Assembly: GCA_003991915.1 (NCBI GenBank)
Contig: RQTK01000513.1
Location: 1-64,000 of the forward strand
From: Elysia chlorotica
Taxonomy: Eukaryota > Mollusca > Gastropoda > Plakobranchidae
Length of the DNA: 64,000 bases
Direction: 5' to 3'
Shown: positions 1 to 11,180 of the stretch, one piece after another
Layout: each line of letters starts with the position of its first letter
How positions within the stretch are numbered: the first letter of the stretch is position 1
Program-made: the position numbers and the translations under genes
The notes under the pieces: model-generated
Told to the model about the DNA's origin: nothing
The model's database searches: none
Seen by the model: the letters and a program-made list of their open reading frames with translations, nothing else

Positions 1-489
1 TAATTAAACAAGTAGAATGATTTACAATCCTTTTGTGGCTTGCACTTTATGTTAGCAGAATAAAAAATAACTGTAATGGAGCATAAATCTTAGATAGATG
101 ATCCAAATAACTGGTAAAAGTGTTTTTATGGTAAGGTTGATACACATAGTTGTAAAATTGCACAATTCACGCTGCTTGTTTCGTGGACTAGACTAGTTAG
201 AAACAGTCTTCAGTTTAAGTGCTACTTTCCCCTATCTGCTGAATATTTCTTTTCTAACTGGCAAAGTTCCGTCATTGGATCTAGTATGATGCTTTCTCAG
301 ACAAGTGCATATAATATTATGATCTGAAATTTTGGTGGAAAGTTTACGATCTTAGTCTTGCAAGAAGGAAGTTTTTCTACCTTTTCACAAGGATTATTAC
401 GAAGCTGCGTATTTTGATACATTCTTAATTGATTGTGGGTTATGAGATTTGTTGACATTAAGTTCCCTGAATAACGGAACCCAAAACTA

Positions 490-650
490 CGTTAGCACAA
501 GACTGATTGGATAGTGTCCACTTGGGCGAGATTTATTAATAAATAAAGGTGCATGGGTCACAACCCGTCTTGCACACATCCACAATATAGCCTATATGGT
601 GCTGATGTTGGACTTTAAACCAACTCAACAACTCAAAATTAGTTAACCTG
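490..650 (+). repeat. SINE 3' segment
   Basis: The phrase around 580-625, with 'atagcctatatggtgctgatgttgg', recurs as 'atagcctatatgatcctgatgctgg' near 35,855-35,880 and in reverse-complement form at 3,360-3,420. It is therefore the tail of a dispersed SINE family. The tRNA-like head is missing or too diverged to see here. Confidence 0.5.
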
Positions 651-1077
651 AAATATGTGTACATAAAACCCCCCGCTTCCCTTCTTTATCAAGCTCATTA
701 TACAAGTACATGTATTGCATAGCATATTCCCTCACCTTATTTAAATTTTACTATATTTTTAAGCATGTTATTCGAAATCTTGTGAAACTATAGATTCAAT
801 GCGTTACCTCCCCAACCGGATGTTGGTCCTAAAAGGTCATGTACTATGCCGTGTATGATACTGATATATGTATATTGTATATTGTATTTAGTTGTTTACC
901 TTTATGTTAGTGCGGAAAGAGAATACAATGTTTCAGGTTTCCTCAGTCGTTGTATATAATCACTCAGCCCCATTTCACAAGTTAAATACTGCTGCTTTGG
1001 AAATTATCTGGCTATAGATGTTTATTGTTATCGGGACAATATTTTAAAGTGTAATATATGTACATGGACTTTTTTTC

Positions 1078-1148
1078 ATGGATTTAGTACTATGTAATTA
1101 ATAAGCATATTTCATAGATTTGATACTATGTAATTAATGAGTATATTT
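1078..1148. repeat. 36-bp tandem duplication
   Basis: Two adjacent units of about 35-36 bp share 'tactatgtaattaat' followed by 'agcatattt' or 'agtatattt'. They differ at a handful of positions, so this is an old two-copy tandem repeat. Confidence 0.7.
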
Positions 1149-1636
1149 TAATCCTTGGTCTGCCCAATGATTTCTTTGGATAGTTTTAGTTTTAAAAAGT
1201 TTCAATTAAGAAAGTGAGCGAACAAATTTAGATATTTACGGCGTTAAAAGATTAATGAAAGCAAAAGATTATTTAGTTATAAATCTAACAAGATGATTTA
1301 CAGTCATTTTTTATGGGCACATTATGTTAGCCGATTACAGAGTAATTGTAATCGAGTAAAAATCTTGCACAGATGAGCTCTGTATCGAGCTCATTTATAC
1401 AAGTACATGTATTTCATAGGGTGTCTTTCTGTAGTGTTTAGGACAATTGAGGAGGATCGATATTCGCTGTTCATGCATTGCCCCGTATAGAATGCCTTAG
1501 CAAACTCAGGGGATAATACACGAAAACAAAAAGAACAACTGTACAGACTATTATGTAAGCAGATTCCTTCCATACCTGCATCCAATTCTAGAAAATCTCA
1601 CTGTAACATTAACCCCCTCCTTTTGTTTTGTTTCAG

Positions 1637-2490
1637 ATTTACCAGCTTACGCCGTGGCCCCTTCCATCGGTGACGGGAACAAAAACAACAAATACGCCCT
1701 CCTGCCTACTCCAAGATGTCCCAGGAAGACTGATAGGCAGCGAAATGGCGTCCGCCATCACAGACGCCGAAATGCTGAGCAAACCAATCCAAGCCTCCAT
1801 GGTTTAAATGTTCAAGCTCCTGAATTCATACCTGGTGCCAATTCTGCAATGGGAAACTTTGAGCAAAACTGTTCCAGCCTCCGTTACAATCAGTGGAATC
1901 CTTCGGTGAACAACACACCATACAATCTTTCACCTTACTACCCAAGCATAAACCCGGGACCATGCAATCCTTCACCTTACTACGGGATCCCAGACACCGC
2001 CAGCCAGATGTTAGTCTCTGGACCATGTGATGCCGGACTCGACAACTTCTGGGTAAACCCTGAGCCCATGAGTCTTTTCCAGCAAAGTACGTCGCTTGCA
2101 GCCACGGAGATAAATCCCCAAGCACAGATCCAGGCACAGCAGGACTTTGGGATGGACGGTCGTGGAGATGAGCAGGTTCCAAATGAGCAAATGTTAGAGA
2201 CAATCGCAAAAATGATTGTACAGTTGAATGTATCGACCAAAACAAGTGGCCACTATGTTGAAACCCAACAAGGCAGAGAGGGGATGATTGGTAACGCTGC
2301 AAATTATGATACAAGTGATGGTATCCTTCTAAGTAAACCACAGGATCTAAATGCTCATGGCATCTGGCCATGTAGTTTTGACTGCAGCACCTGCCAAAGT
2401 ATGATAGGTAACGCGGATCCTCTTGGGTGCAAAGATAAGTGGGATCAGGCAGTCAATAGAGAGAGAATCCAGGGAAGACAACGCATGTAA
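1637..2490 (+). CDS. Probable 3' terminal exon of an unrecognised gene, N/P/Q-rich product
   Basis: An open frame of 284 codons follows a strong acceptor (long T-rich tract, then tttcag ending at 1636) and runs to TAA at 2488-2490. There is no convincing ATG at its 5' end (the first candidate start codon is a GTG at 1654), which supports a spliced terminal exon whose upstream exons lie outside or undetected in 1-1600. The predicted segment begins with a basic stretch (RCPRKTDRQRNGVRHHRRR), followed by low-complexity Asn/Pro/Tyr/Gln sequence in which an SPYY unit occurs twice. No transmembrane segment or enzyme motif is visible. The basic then disordered pattern would suit a nuclear or regulatory protein, but that is inference. 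A 181-codon antisense ORF (1826-2371) lies inside it and is taken as a shadow. Confidence 0.5.
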
Positions 2491-3359
2491 GTTACAAAAA
2501 TGGAGACAGGAGTACACGTACTAGTTCTTCGATTACAATGTTTGTTTCTAGATCAAGTGTCATGGACTTTAGCTTCAATTCAATTGGGTTCACTTTTTTG
2601 TATATTTTATACAGATATTTTTATAGAAAATCTTTTGTCAATTTTAGTCCAAGATTCTAATCAGAATAATATTGTGTCCGAATATTTTGTGTTTTCTAAT
2701 TTTAATGATTTCAGGTCAAAATTAATTAAGTGAAGTAGTTAGTGATAATGCTGAATGGAAGGTTTATGCGATCTTTGAAAATGTTTACAGTCATTCACAA
2801 AGCACTGGGAAATTCGTTCTACATGTATGACAAATACAAGAAGGAACCCTAGTAAATGTTATGGTGATGATGGTTGTTGTAGGAATGTGCATCTCTTCTT
2901 ACATACACCATACATTTTTTTGGTTTAATTTCGGGGCTTATATTTTGGCTTTTTTGTTTTGTCTATGATTGGTTGAAAAATGTATTATCATAATACACTA
3001 CACGTATTTTGGTAAAACTATACGCGGAGAGGGTTGTTTCATATCAAGTTCTTGAAACAATTAAATAATCACAGAAACTGTTCCTTAAATTTTAAATTTA
3101 CATTTTTAAGTACACAAAACAAATTAACTCCGAACGACGGATTCAAAATCATACGGAAATTATTCGTTTTCTCAAAGTTTATTTTTTTAAACATTCTTCT
3201 TTGAATTCATACAATTGGCATACATTTATGTTATTCCCTTTACAATGAGATGTACACGTTTTTTTCTGTGATTTAGAAGACTACACAATTTTTTTTTCCA
3301 TAAAAGTGCACATATTTTTGTCCTGCCTGTCTTTGTGATTTTGTGATTTGCGATTGGAT

Positions 3360-3520
3360 TTGATATGGTTGTATTTTTGTTTTAACGTCTAACGTCAGCA
3401 CTGTATAGGCAATATTGAGTTTGGGCTCCCCGAATAATGTCTGACAATTTATGTGCTGGCACACGTGAAACAGTGCGACAGACCAACGCTCTATCACTTG
3501 AACCATTCGCCCCTTTTATG
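3360..3520 (-). repeat. tRNA-derived SINE, reverse orientation
   Basis: Read on the minus strand, it begins with a pol III A-box-like stretch ('ggttcaagtgatagagcgttgg') and continues through 'cagcacataaattgtcagac' and 'cctatacagtgctgacgtt'. The same order is seen in the copies at 35.63 kb and 11.2 kb. The B box is eroded. Confidence 0.6.
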
Positions 3521-4400
3521 TGGCTATATACAACATTATAAGGTGTTTTTTTGTAGTCATCTTTTTTTTTACTATTGGTTTGATGATACAGTATCAACAA
3601 ACCAAGATTATGTATTATTTTACTACTAAGGTGAAAATATATACTTATGACAATATGAAATGATATTTTTTTCCTCATATTTTTATCACGTTTCCCTCTT
3701 ATTGTGACCAAAGAACTACCATTGCATGCCAACACTTTCATTTATAATACACGTAAATATATTGTTGCATACATCAACCACAATTTAAACTGCAATTTGC
3801 CAGCGATTAATTATTTTTCCTATTTCTTTAATTTTCAATGCTGTACAGAATTAAATGGCGAAAAAATTGTCTCATAAGTATAATTTTTTACTACATTGTA
3901 CTGCATGCATTCTATTAAAAAAATAATGTCAATATTAATCTTTACAAAAAAAGAATGTAACTTCAGGAAGAGGAATGTAGCTATGTTGGAACATAAGCTA
4001 GCGTATCACACAATTATGTCCGCAGAGGCAATAATACATACTGCTAAACGCGGCATCTTATAAAAATGTGTAGCTCACAAACGTAAATGTACCTATTATG
4101 AACATGATTCATGTTTTCAACAAAGCGGAATAACTTTCGGTAAAATCTCAGACCTTATAGTACACACTTGTTCCCCTTTGCTGTGAGTTTGGGAAATAAG
4201 AGTAGCCTACATGTATCATGAAAGTTGTCGCACATTAAATGTAACGACATGCCTGTCTATAAGCTTGTGCACACTACAACGCTTTTATACTGATCGTTAA
4301 TGTTTTAGTTTTAGTTTAGGTATTTGAATAAACAAATAGATGTGTAACAATTACTTTCATGATAAAAAGCAGCATGAGAATGTAAAAAAAAAAACTGTTT

Positions 4401-4500
4401 CTTTTTTGTTTTGTTTCTGTGGGGTTTTTTTGTTTTGTTTCTGTGTTTTTTTTTGTTTTGTTTCTGTGGTTTTTTTTTGTTTTTGTTTTTTGTTTTTTTT
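4401..4500. repeat. T/G-rich minisatellite
   Basis: A unit of 21-24 bp containing 'gttttgtttctgtg' is repeated three times and followed by a degenerate fourth copy of T-runs and G. It is low-complexity sequence; the Phe/Cys-rich ORF across it is an artefact. Confidence 0.8.
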
Positions 4501-6784
4501 CACGGAAAAGGACAATTTTTTTTAAATAACCATCGATCGTGAATACTTCGATTCATAATAACCTTGTAAACAAAATGTATATGCATTGTGTTCACTGTGT
4601 TTTGTCAGCAAAAAAACTAATTGTCATCTCGTGACTTTTAGTGCTACTTGTATGTATGTTTGTATAAAGAATTGGTTGTACCAACTAGTTTAACTGAGTT
4701 TCTCAATAATATTGTCATGTATATTTTTGTGCATGTAAATGATGATGTTTTGCTTTTTGAAATAAAAGAAATAAACTAATGTTAAATATCTTTTCTCCAG
4801 AATAATTTGTGTTGAAAGGAACGAAGGAAGAAACGTGTATTTGTAATAATTATAGAAAAAAAAGTTGTACACTTTATCGTGTTATGAAAAATTTAAGATG
4901 CGCACAAACTTAATTTGTTCACAACAATGCTTATACTACAGATTTTCCTTAAAGTCACGGGAAATTATTGAATAGCGTACTGAATTATATGATAAAAAAA
5001 AGGAAAATATAGAAATTCCTAGTACATTCTAGTCAGTGACAATGCAAACCGACATGTGAATAAAATAGACGAAAAGTTTCATGATGGGAGACAAAACTGT
5101 AACACAAAAACACACCAAAGGCTAAATCCAACCTCGTCTTGGTGCTGCGCAAATTACCCAAGCCAAACAGGAAAAATGTGAAATGATATAATGGGAGTAC
5201 AACCTTCACACCCCTAAACATGTATATGCTAAACTTGTTCAAATGTGCCAATAAATAAACTGAAAAACAAAAAAACAACAACGTTTAGATTTATTTAGCT
5301 TTAATCAATATAATCATAGACTTAGGAAAAACGTGTTCTGGAGCACACAATTCGCATTATAATTATAGGCATACTAAAAAACTTAACAAGGTGGTGGAAT
5401 GCGTGAATTTAGCGACAAGGAAACACATGTGCGTTATGAGAAAACAAAAATAAGCTTATTTGTTCAAAGCAGGCCCAATTAACAAGAAAAATGTATAATA
5501 ATTATTACAAGCATGTACAAATGTATATACATTCTCACCATTTTAGATTAAAAAAAAAAAAAAAGATTTCCACCTGAGGCCGAGACTTTGTTCAACCAAT
5601 CCTATCTCCCGATGCGTTTGAGTTAAGAGTTTGTTTTTACGGCACAACACAGTAACGGCTCTACTGGATGTCCCAATGCGATAAGTGACACAACAATTTT
5701 ATACTAGAGATGTGTGGGCTGTTGGTCCTCCTGTACTAAAGCAATCGAGATATTTAGACATAAGGACCAAGTTCCAACATAATTATAAATCCTAAAAGGC
5801 AAAAATTAAAATGTGTACATAAAGTATGAACCGAATTAACAAATAAAAAAGCAAACAAGCAAGGAAACAAGAACAAAACAAAAACAAAAAAGAAATAATA
5901 AAGAGCAGGATTATGTAGACGTGAAGAAAATGCATTATGTATTTAAAATTTATTTCCACTATGAATTAGTTAATCGATTACATAGTATAGAATTAGAAAA
6001 TAACCAACGATACAAAGAAAACGTTTGCTATATTTTTCCCTTGCCACAGCATATCATTTCACAATATCTACACTATTTTTCTTTCTGTAATTGTGAATAA
6101 TTTGATCGCTTAAATGAATTTATATAAATAATACACCTAGGCATAGGCTACATGTCAATAACGAAAAAGAAAGAATGAAAAAAAAGGAAACACGATAGGT
6201 ATACAATTCATTTGCTATTTAAGAAAGATAACTGTTTCATTTTCTGTGCAAATTTTATTTTTTACGTTTACCGCCCTTGTCTCGTGCCAATATGAACAAT
6301 ATTTTACATCTCCTATAATCCTATAATCATTATGAAATGCAACTCCAATTTCTCCCTTTCCCACCTCCCCCTAAACAATGCAATGCACATACACGAGTTT
6401 GTCCCATACTTAAACTTTGAGTAACAGTCTCCAATCTGGGAATAAAAATAAATTATGAACCAACTAATCTGTACGTACCTGGAAAATACCCTTGAAAATA
6501 ATTGTTCATTTCTAGAACCAAGTCATTGCTTAGAAGACGGCTAAATCCTATTTATAAGCAAAACAATATAACCTTAGAGTATCGTGGGTTTAGTTTGTCA
6601 GCGTCTCCCAAATATGTTTACTCTTTCCTTCTCTGCACATGTTATTTAGACTGTTGAGAAATGTCAAATGGGTTTGTAAAAAAACAACAACAAAAAACAA
6701 ATATAAATAAACAAACACACAAAAAACAAAACAAAAACACCATTGAACCGTTAGTTTGTAGCTACATGGGTTTTATTTATTCAT

Positions 6785-7035
6785 TTTTTTTTATTTGGAG
6801 GCGGTGGGTTGGAAACTCAGCCGACCCACACAACTTCTTATCGGGGTTTCCCAGTTTGAACTGAAATGCTGATCAGGCTGCAGTTCTCACCATTGGTTGG
6901 ATCTGTGTCAGCCTGAGAGGTCCCAGTCATACATAGTTAGCTGTCAGCACAATGAGTGAGACGCGCTGTCTCTGTCATGCCTGGCGCTAGTCTCTGGACG
7001 AAATCATCAGTTCTGTCTGCTGACGTTGGGATAAA
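6785..7035 (+). repeat. SINE-like repeat
   Basis: The middle of this stretch ('ccattggttggatctgtgtcagcc') resembles the core of the SINE family seen at 35.7 kb and 11.3 kb ('ctggttgggtcggtgtcag'). It directly abuts the first copy of the 400-bp direct repeat. The head is not tRNA-like enough to be certain. Confidence 0.4.
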
Positions 7036-7476
7036 CACTCTGGTTCGAGCATTCATAGAACTATGTTGTTGATAAGTTCATAATATGTAAGCGTGGATGG
7101 TGTGATATGAACGCTGTCATATGTTGTAATAAACACAATGAGATAGCTAGTCACATGAGTTTGGTACATGTAGTCCATCATAAGTGTTTGTTAACACAGG
7201 TTGACGATTTTATTGTCCCACTGTATTTGTTATCCATGTTATGTATTCTTAGTAGGCACATACATAGAATACGACAGACGCAGCACGTCTACAGTTTCTT
7301 TAATGAGGATGGATATAAAGACACATCGCATCCGTTGCGATTTGGCACTTGCGCCATCACCGGACATGACAGAACCAACTATCAGAAACAAAAGACTGCC
7401 TTACGATCTCCGGTTTTGGAGACATAAGAGAGCAATAAAGAGTGAGAAAGAGAGAAAGAGAGAGAGAGAAATAGAC

Positions 7477-7522
<46 letters not shown>

Positions 7523-7552
7523 TGAGAGAGAGAGAGATAAAGAGAGAGAGGA
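7036..7552. repeat. Direct repeat copy 1 with GA microsatellite tail
   Basis: About 400 bp (7,041-7,440) matches 8,131-8,530 at roughly 95% identity by eye and is followed by an interrupted GA tract (about 7,440-7,550). Both copies keep a short open frame of about 104-106 codons, but the differences between copies are not obviously biased to third positions, so I do not call a gene. Confidence 0.85.
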
Positions 7553-7559
7553 ACATAAC

Positions 7560-8130
7560 CAATCAATATAAAACGTCGACGAACTAAGTGTACTGCGTTA
7601 CTACCTCTATTGAATCACAATGAATATCTTTATTATAGAAAAGCATCATTAATATAAAAACAACAACAAAATACTGCTATTAGGACCTACTAACGCAGTT
7701 GTCCAACACCTTTATATATTAGGTACATGTATGCAAAACTGAGCTATTCGGCGACATTTTCTGTTTGTAAAAAGTACAATTAATCATTAATATTTTTTCC
7801 ACGTCTTGTTCTTTCTTAATCAGATTTTAATTGGCACATACGCCTAGCGATGAGTTTTCACATATATTTTCCCCATAAAATCTAGGTGTTATTTTTTTTT
7901 TTATCTTTACATTATTGCTACCACTTCCACTGCTTTTTTCTCCTGCCTAACCCCGCCCCCTTCTTTTCTTTCCCCACGCTGCCTCCTCCTATTTTCTTCT
8001 CCTACAAGTTCTTTTTCTTTAGGTACTAACTTTACTTCTCAAAAAGGAAAACGAGAACAAGGATGTGAAAAAAGATCAAGAAAGAGAGGAGGACAAAAAA
8101 CCCCCAAAATAAACAAAAACAAACAAAAAA
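7560..8130. other. Spacer between the two direct repeats
   Basis: There is no gene in this spacer. It is AT-rich with a C/T-rich part (about 7,915-8,030) and an A-rich part just before the second copy. Confidence 0.6.
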
Positions 8131-8531
8131 CTCCGGTTCGAGCATTCATAGACATACGTTGTTGATAAGTTCATAAGATGTAAGCGTGGATGGTGTGATA
8201 TGAACGCTGTCATATGTTGTAATAAACACAATGAGATAGCTAGTCACATGAGTTTGGTACATGTAGTCCATCATAAGTGTTTGTTAACACAGGTTGACGA
8301 TTTTATTGTCCCACTGTATTTGTTATCCATGTTATGTATTCTTAGTAGGCATATACATAGAATACGACAGACGCAGCACGTCTACAGTTTCTTTAATGAG
8401 GATGGATCCAAAGACACAGCGCATCCGTTGCGATTTGGCACCTGCGCCATCACCGGACATGACAGAACCAACTATCAGAAACAAAAGACTGTCTTACGAT
8501 CTCCAGTTCTGTAGACATAAGAGAACGATAT

Positions 8532-8562
<31 letters not shown>

Positions 8563-8585
8563 CAGAGAGACAGAGAGAGAGAGAA
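8131..8585. repeat. Direct repeat copy 2 with GA microsatellite tail
   Basis: Second copy of the unit at 7,041, in the same orientation and also ending in a GA tract (8,531-8,585). Similarity starts at 'ggttcgagcattcatag' in both copies, and neither the upstream SINE-like sequence nor the downstream flank is shared. The shared unit is therefore about 400 bp plus the GA tail. Confidence 0.85.
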
Positions 8586-8651
8586 TTTTGTTTAAGCGTC
8601 TTATACGGCGTGGAAATGCGTATATTAAACTCTATGTGGTTTACTGTCTTC

Positions 8652-8677
8652 TAAGATCTCTTAAAGAAGAGATCTTA
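8652..8677. repeat. 11-bp inverted repeat
   Basis: The arms taagatctctt and aagagatctta are perfect reverse complements separated by four bases. It lies 70 bp after the second direct repeat. There is no terminator or gene context, so it may be a remnant of a small DNA transposon or chance. Confidence 0.6.
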
Positions 8678-8689
8678 TACGCCGATGTG

Positions 8690-9320
8690 TGTCCCCGTCA
8701 GACACGCGGAATTTACATACCATCGAATTCAACAAACGAATGATCAGGCTTCAACAGAACCTACTACGTATAATTTTTATTACTATTAACATTTCCATTT
8801 TATACTGCTTGTTATGACACCCTTTAGGCCGAGCGTCTAGAATGATTTGATGTTTATTCAATAGTATGCATACATCTTGGCCTAGATTTTATATGTAAAC
8901 TTCTGTTTTGGCGACAAGGTCTAACATTTTGGACATACGCAAATACTAGGCATTCTGCTTTTGAAAATGGGTTGTAGGCCTACTTGTAAAATATATAAAA
9001 TCTCAAAGTTAATGCCGAAAAAGCATATATACGGTACGAAATTTGTTCAACATAAAAAACTAGGCTAGAGTATGATGCCCCAGTCTTACCTTGGACATTA
9101 CGGTCCACTTATTGTCCATTAATTCTGCGTATCTGACGAGGACACACTTAGAAGACGCTAAACCACAAAGAGGTTCTTTTTTCTCCTTTATTTGGTCAAT
9201 TTGCAGAAATGATTGGTGGAAGTATCACCTTAAGTGCGATCTTCAATATATTTATGGTGTTGTTATAAAACAATTGTTGAATGTAAAATATGTTAATATT
9301 TTAAGCCAACAGGTCATGGT
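8690..9320. other. Intergenic, nothing recognised
   Basis: AT-rich non-coding sequence. The 77-codon ORF at 9,091-9,324 has no recognisable motif. Confidence 0.5.
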
Positions 9321-9324
9321 GTAG

Positions 9325-9462
<138 letters not shown>

Positions 9463-10340
9463 AAAGAGTCGTCGTTGCAACAGGGTTAAGAATAAGAACG
9501 ACAGATTCAGAACAAAACATTAATGGGTAAAATAAAAAACTCAATTTTGTTTATTGCGTTACGTGTTCTGGTGCAACACTCACGATTCTTGGTATGGGCT
9601 TATAATAATTTAATTTTATTAACAGCATTTCCAATGACCTTAATCTTTTTAAAACTATGTTAAAGATTCATCGGGTACGGTAAGGTGAACCAAAAAAATC
9701 CAATTTATAGGAGGACTTAAAGTAAACATTACAGGACCCTATTTTTGTTGTTAAAATGTTACCCAAGTGCATGTATTTTAAACAAAAATCTTACATTAAG
9801 CTAACACAAGTTATATGTTTGAAATATAAATTTGAGGAGAGGCCCTAACTGTAAGGTTACTTATAATTTTTGAACTAGTCAAACCTTTGTTGAAAGCCCC
9901 TTGCAAATAATTGTGCAAGACATGATATTACTTAAAGTTAAAGTTGAACCAAAAGTTTTACAGTTCCAATAAAATAAAATATTCTAACTATAAGTCATTT
10001 GTAATCCTAAGTGTTTCATTATTTTTTTTATTCAACAAAATACAAAAACTCAAAAAACAAACATGTAAGAAATTTCAATAACTCAAACGAAGAGTGTTTA
10101 CGAAAATTTTTGTTTACTGTCCTTCATCACAAAACGTAAACACAAAAATGTAATAGGCATATTTAACACTCCACACTAGTAAATGACAGACTTAGTCTTA
10201 ATAGACTTAGAGACTATAGAGTTAGACCTAGAATTAATTAACACAGTGTCAATACAACTAGAAGGCTGGCAGTAGGATTAGTCTATATATTGCCTAGATC
10301 TAGGCCTTTTAAAGATAAACACAGTTTACGTTTTATAAGA
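9463..10340. other. Intergenic, upstream of ZFYVE21
   Basis: No gene seen. The last 150 bases start to show CTAGA-type words that thicken toward the ZFYVE21 5' end. Confidence 0.5.
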
Positions 10341-11180
10341 GTAGATCTAGATCTAGATAGCCTTTGGATATTCTGACGGTAAGACTGAGGTAAGTGATCG
10401 AAAGTGAAACAGAAAGTGAAATGCAGTAATGTACAATATCTTTTGTGTGTGACCTAAAAATAGAACACCTCGCCTACCTATGCATTTTGCATAGGTAGGC
10501 GAGTTTGCGAACCTAAACGCTTCCCAAAAAACGTTGTACACAGCACAGTGCTATTAATAGAATTTTGTGGCTTTCAGAAGCCGCTCAGCTATGCCCCACC
10601 GTTATTTTTTGTTTCTCATAAGTCCGAAGAAAGTGGTAAGATAAATGAACAAAGCCCAGACTGACAGAGCATCCGCCCACTTTTTGCTTTCTTATTTTGA
10701 AGAGACTGAGCTGAAGGCAGTGAAGAGTTAAGAAACAGATGAAGTGAAGATGGCGAACAGTCAAAAGCGGCTTGTGAAGTCCAGAAGCGGGCTACGGATG
10801 GTATTTGTTGATGAAAAAATAGCGAGCCCTTTCACAAAAGAGGAACCACCATGGGTACCCGATAACGATGTAAGAAATCAGACACGCTTAGTTTTCTGCT
10901 TGAGATAGAGATGATGAGAGTGTTTATCTAGATCTAGATTTAGGTCCAAATCGAGATCTAGATTTCTAGATCTAGAATCTAGATTATAGCCTAGACTCTA
11001 TAGCATAACTCTAGATCTAGATTAGCGTTTCTGCCTCTATCTTATCAAGATTTTAGATCTACAGGTTTTTGTCCATATGTTGCTATATATGCACTACATG
11101 TAGTGTTTTTGTCCAAATTTCGCTATACACACTAATTTAGATTAGATCTCTAGACTTTTAGATCTAGATCTAGATTTCCC
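10285..11180. repeat. GATCTAGA-rich low-complexity clusters
   Basis: Overlapping palindromic words agatct/tctaga occur at about 10,290-10,303, 10,344-10,362, 10,920-11,025 and 11,135-11,175. They bracket exon 1 of ZFYVE21. Similar words reappear at 45.26-45.33 kb and 55.15-55.75 kb. Confidence 0.7.
10469..10503. repeat. Perfect 16-bp hairpin, 3-nt loop
   Basis: The left arm 10,469-10,484 (ctcgcctacctatgca) is the exact reverse complement of 10,488-10,503, with ttt between. It lies about 247 bp upstream of the ZFYVE21 start codon. The stem is too short for a typical animal pre-miRNA. Confidence 0.9.

Larger units (their letters stand above)
1..1636. other. Flank or intron upstream of the first exon: diverged repeats
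   Basis: No coding exon could be supported here. The stretch contains a SINE tail (about 490-650), a diverged duplicated block (11-105 and 690-730 against 1289-1425) and a 36-bp tandem pair (1078-1148). If the ORF ending at 2490 is a terminal exon, this stretch is the last intron of that gene. Confidence 0.5.
2491..6784. other. Intergenic or 3' flank, no gene seen
   Basis: AT-rich sequence with short uninformative ORFs only. It contains a SINE copy (3,360-3,520), a T/G minisatellite (4,401-4,500) and A-tracts. AATAAA words occur at about 4,327 and 4,742-4,775 but cannot be tied to a transcript. Confidence 0.5.

Noticed and set aside
1826..2371. 181-codon minus-strand ORF
   Set aside because: Antisense to the spliced + strand frame, with no splice or start context of its own; kept only as a way to refute the + strand call.
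4401..4500. CRISPR-like regular repeats
   Set aside because: Units are contiguous T/G minisatellite copies without unique spacers, in an animal genome.
7201..7587. Plus-strand ORF ending in an Arg/Glu run
   Set aside because: The run is the GA microsatellite; the upstream part is a duplicated non-coding repeat.
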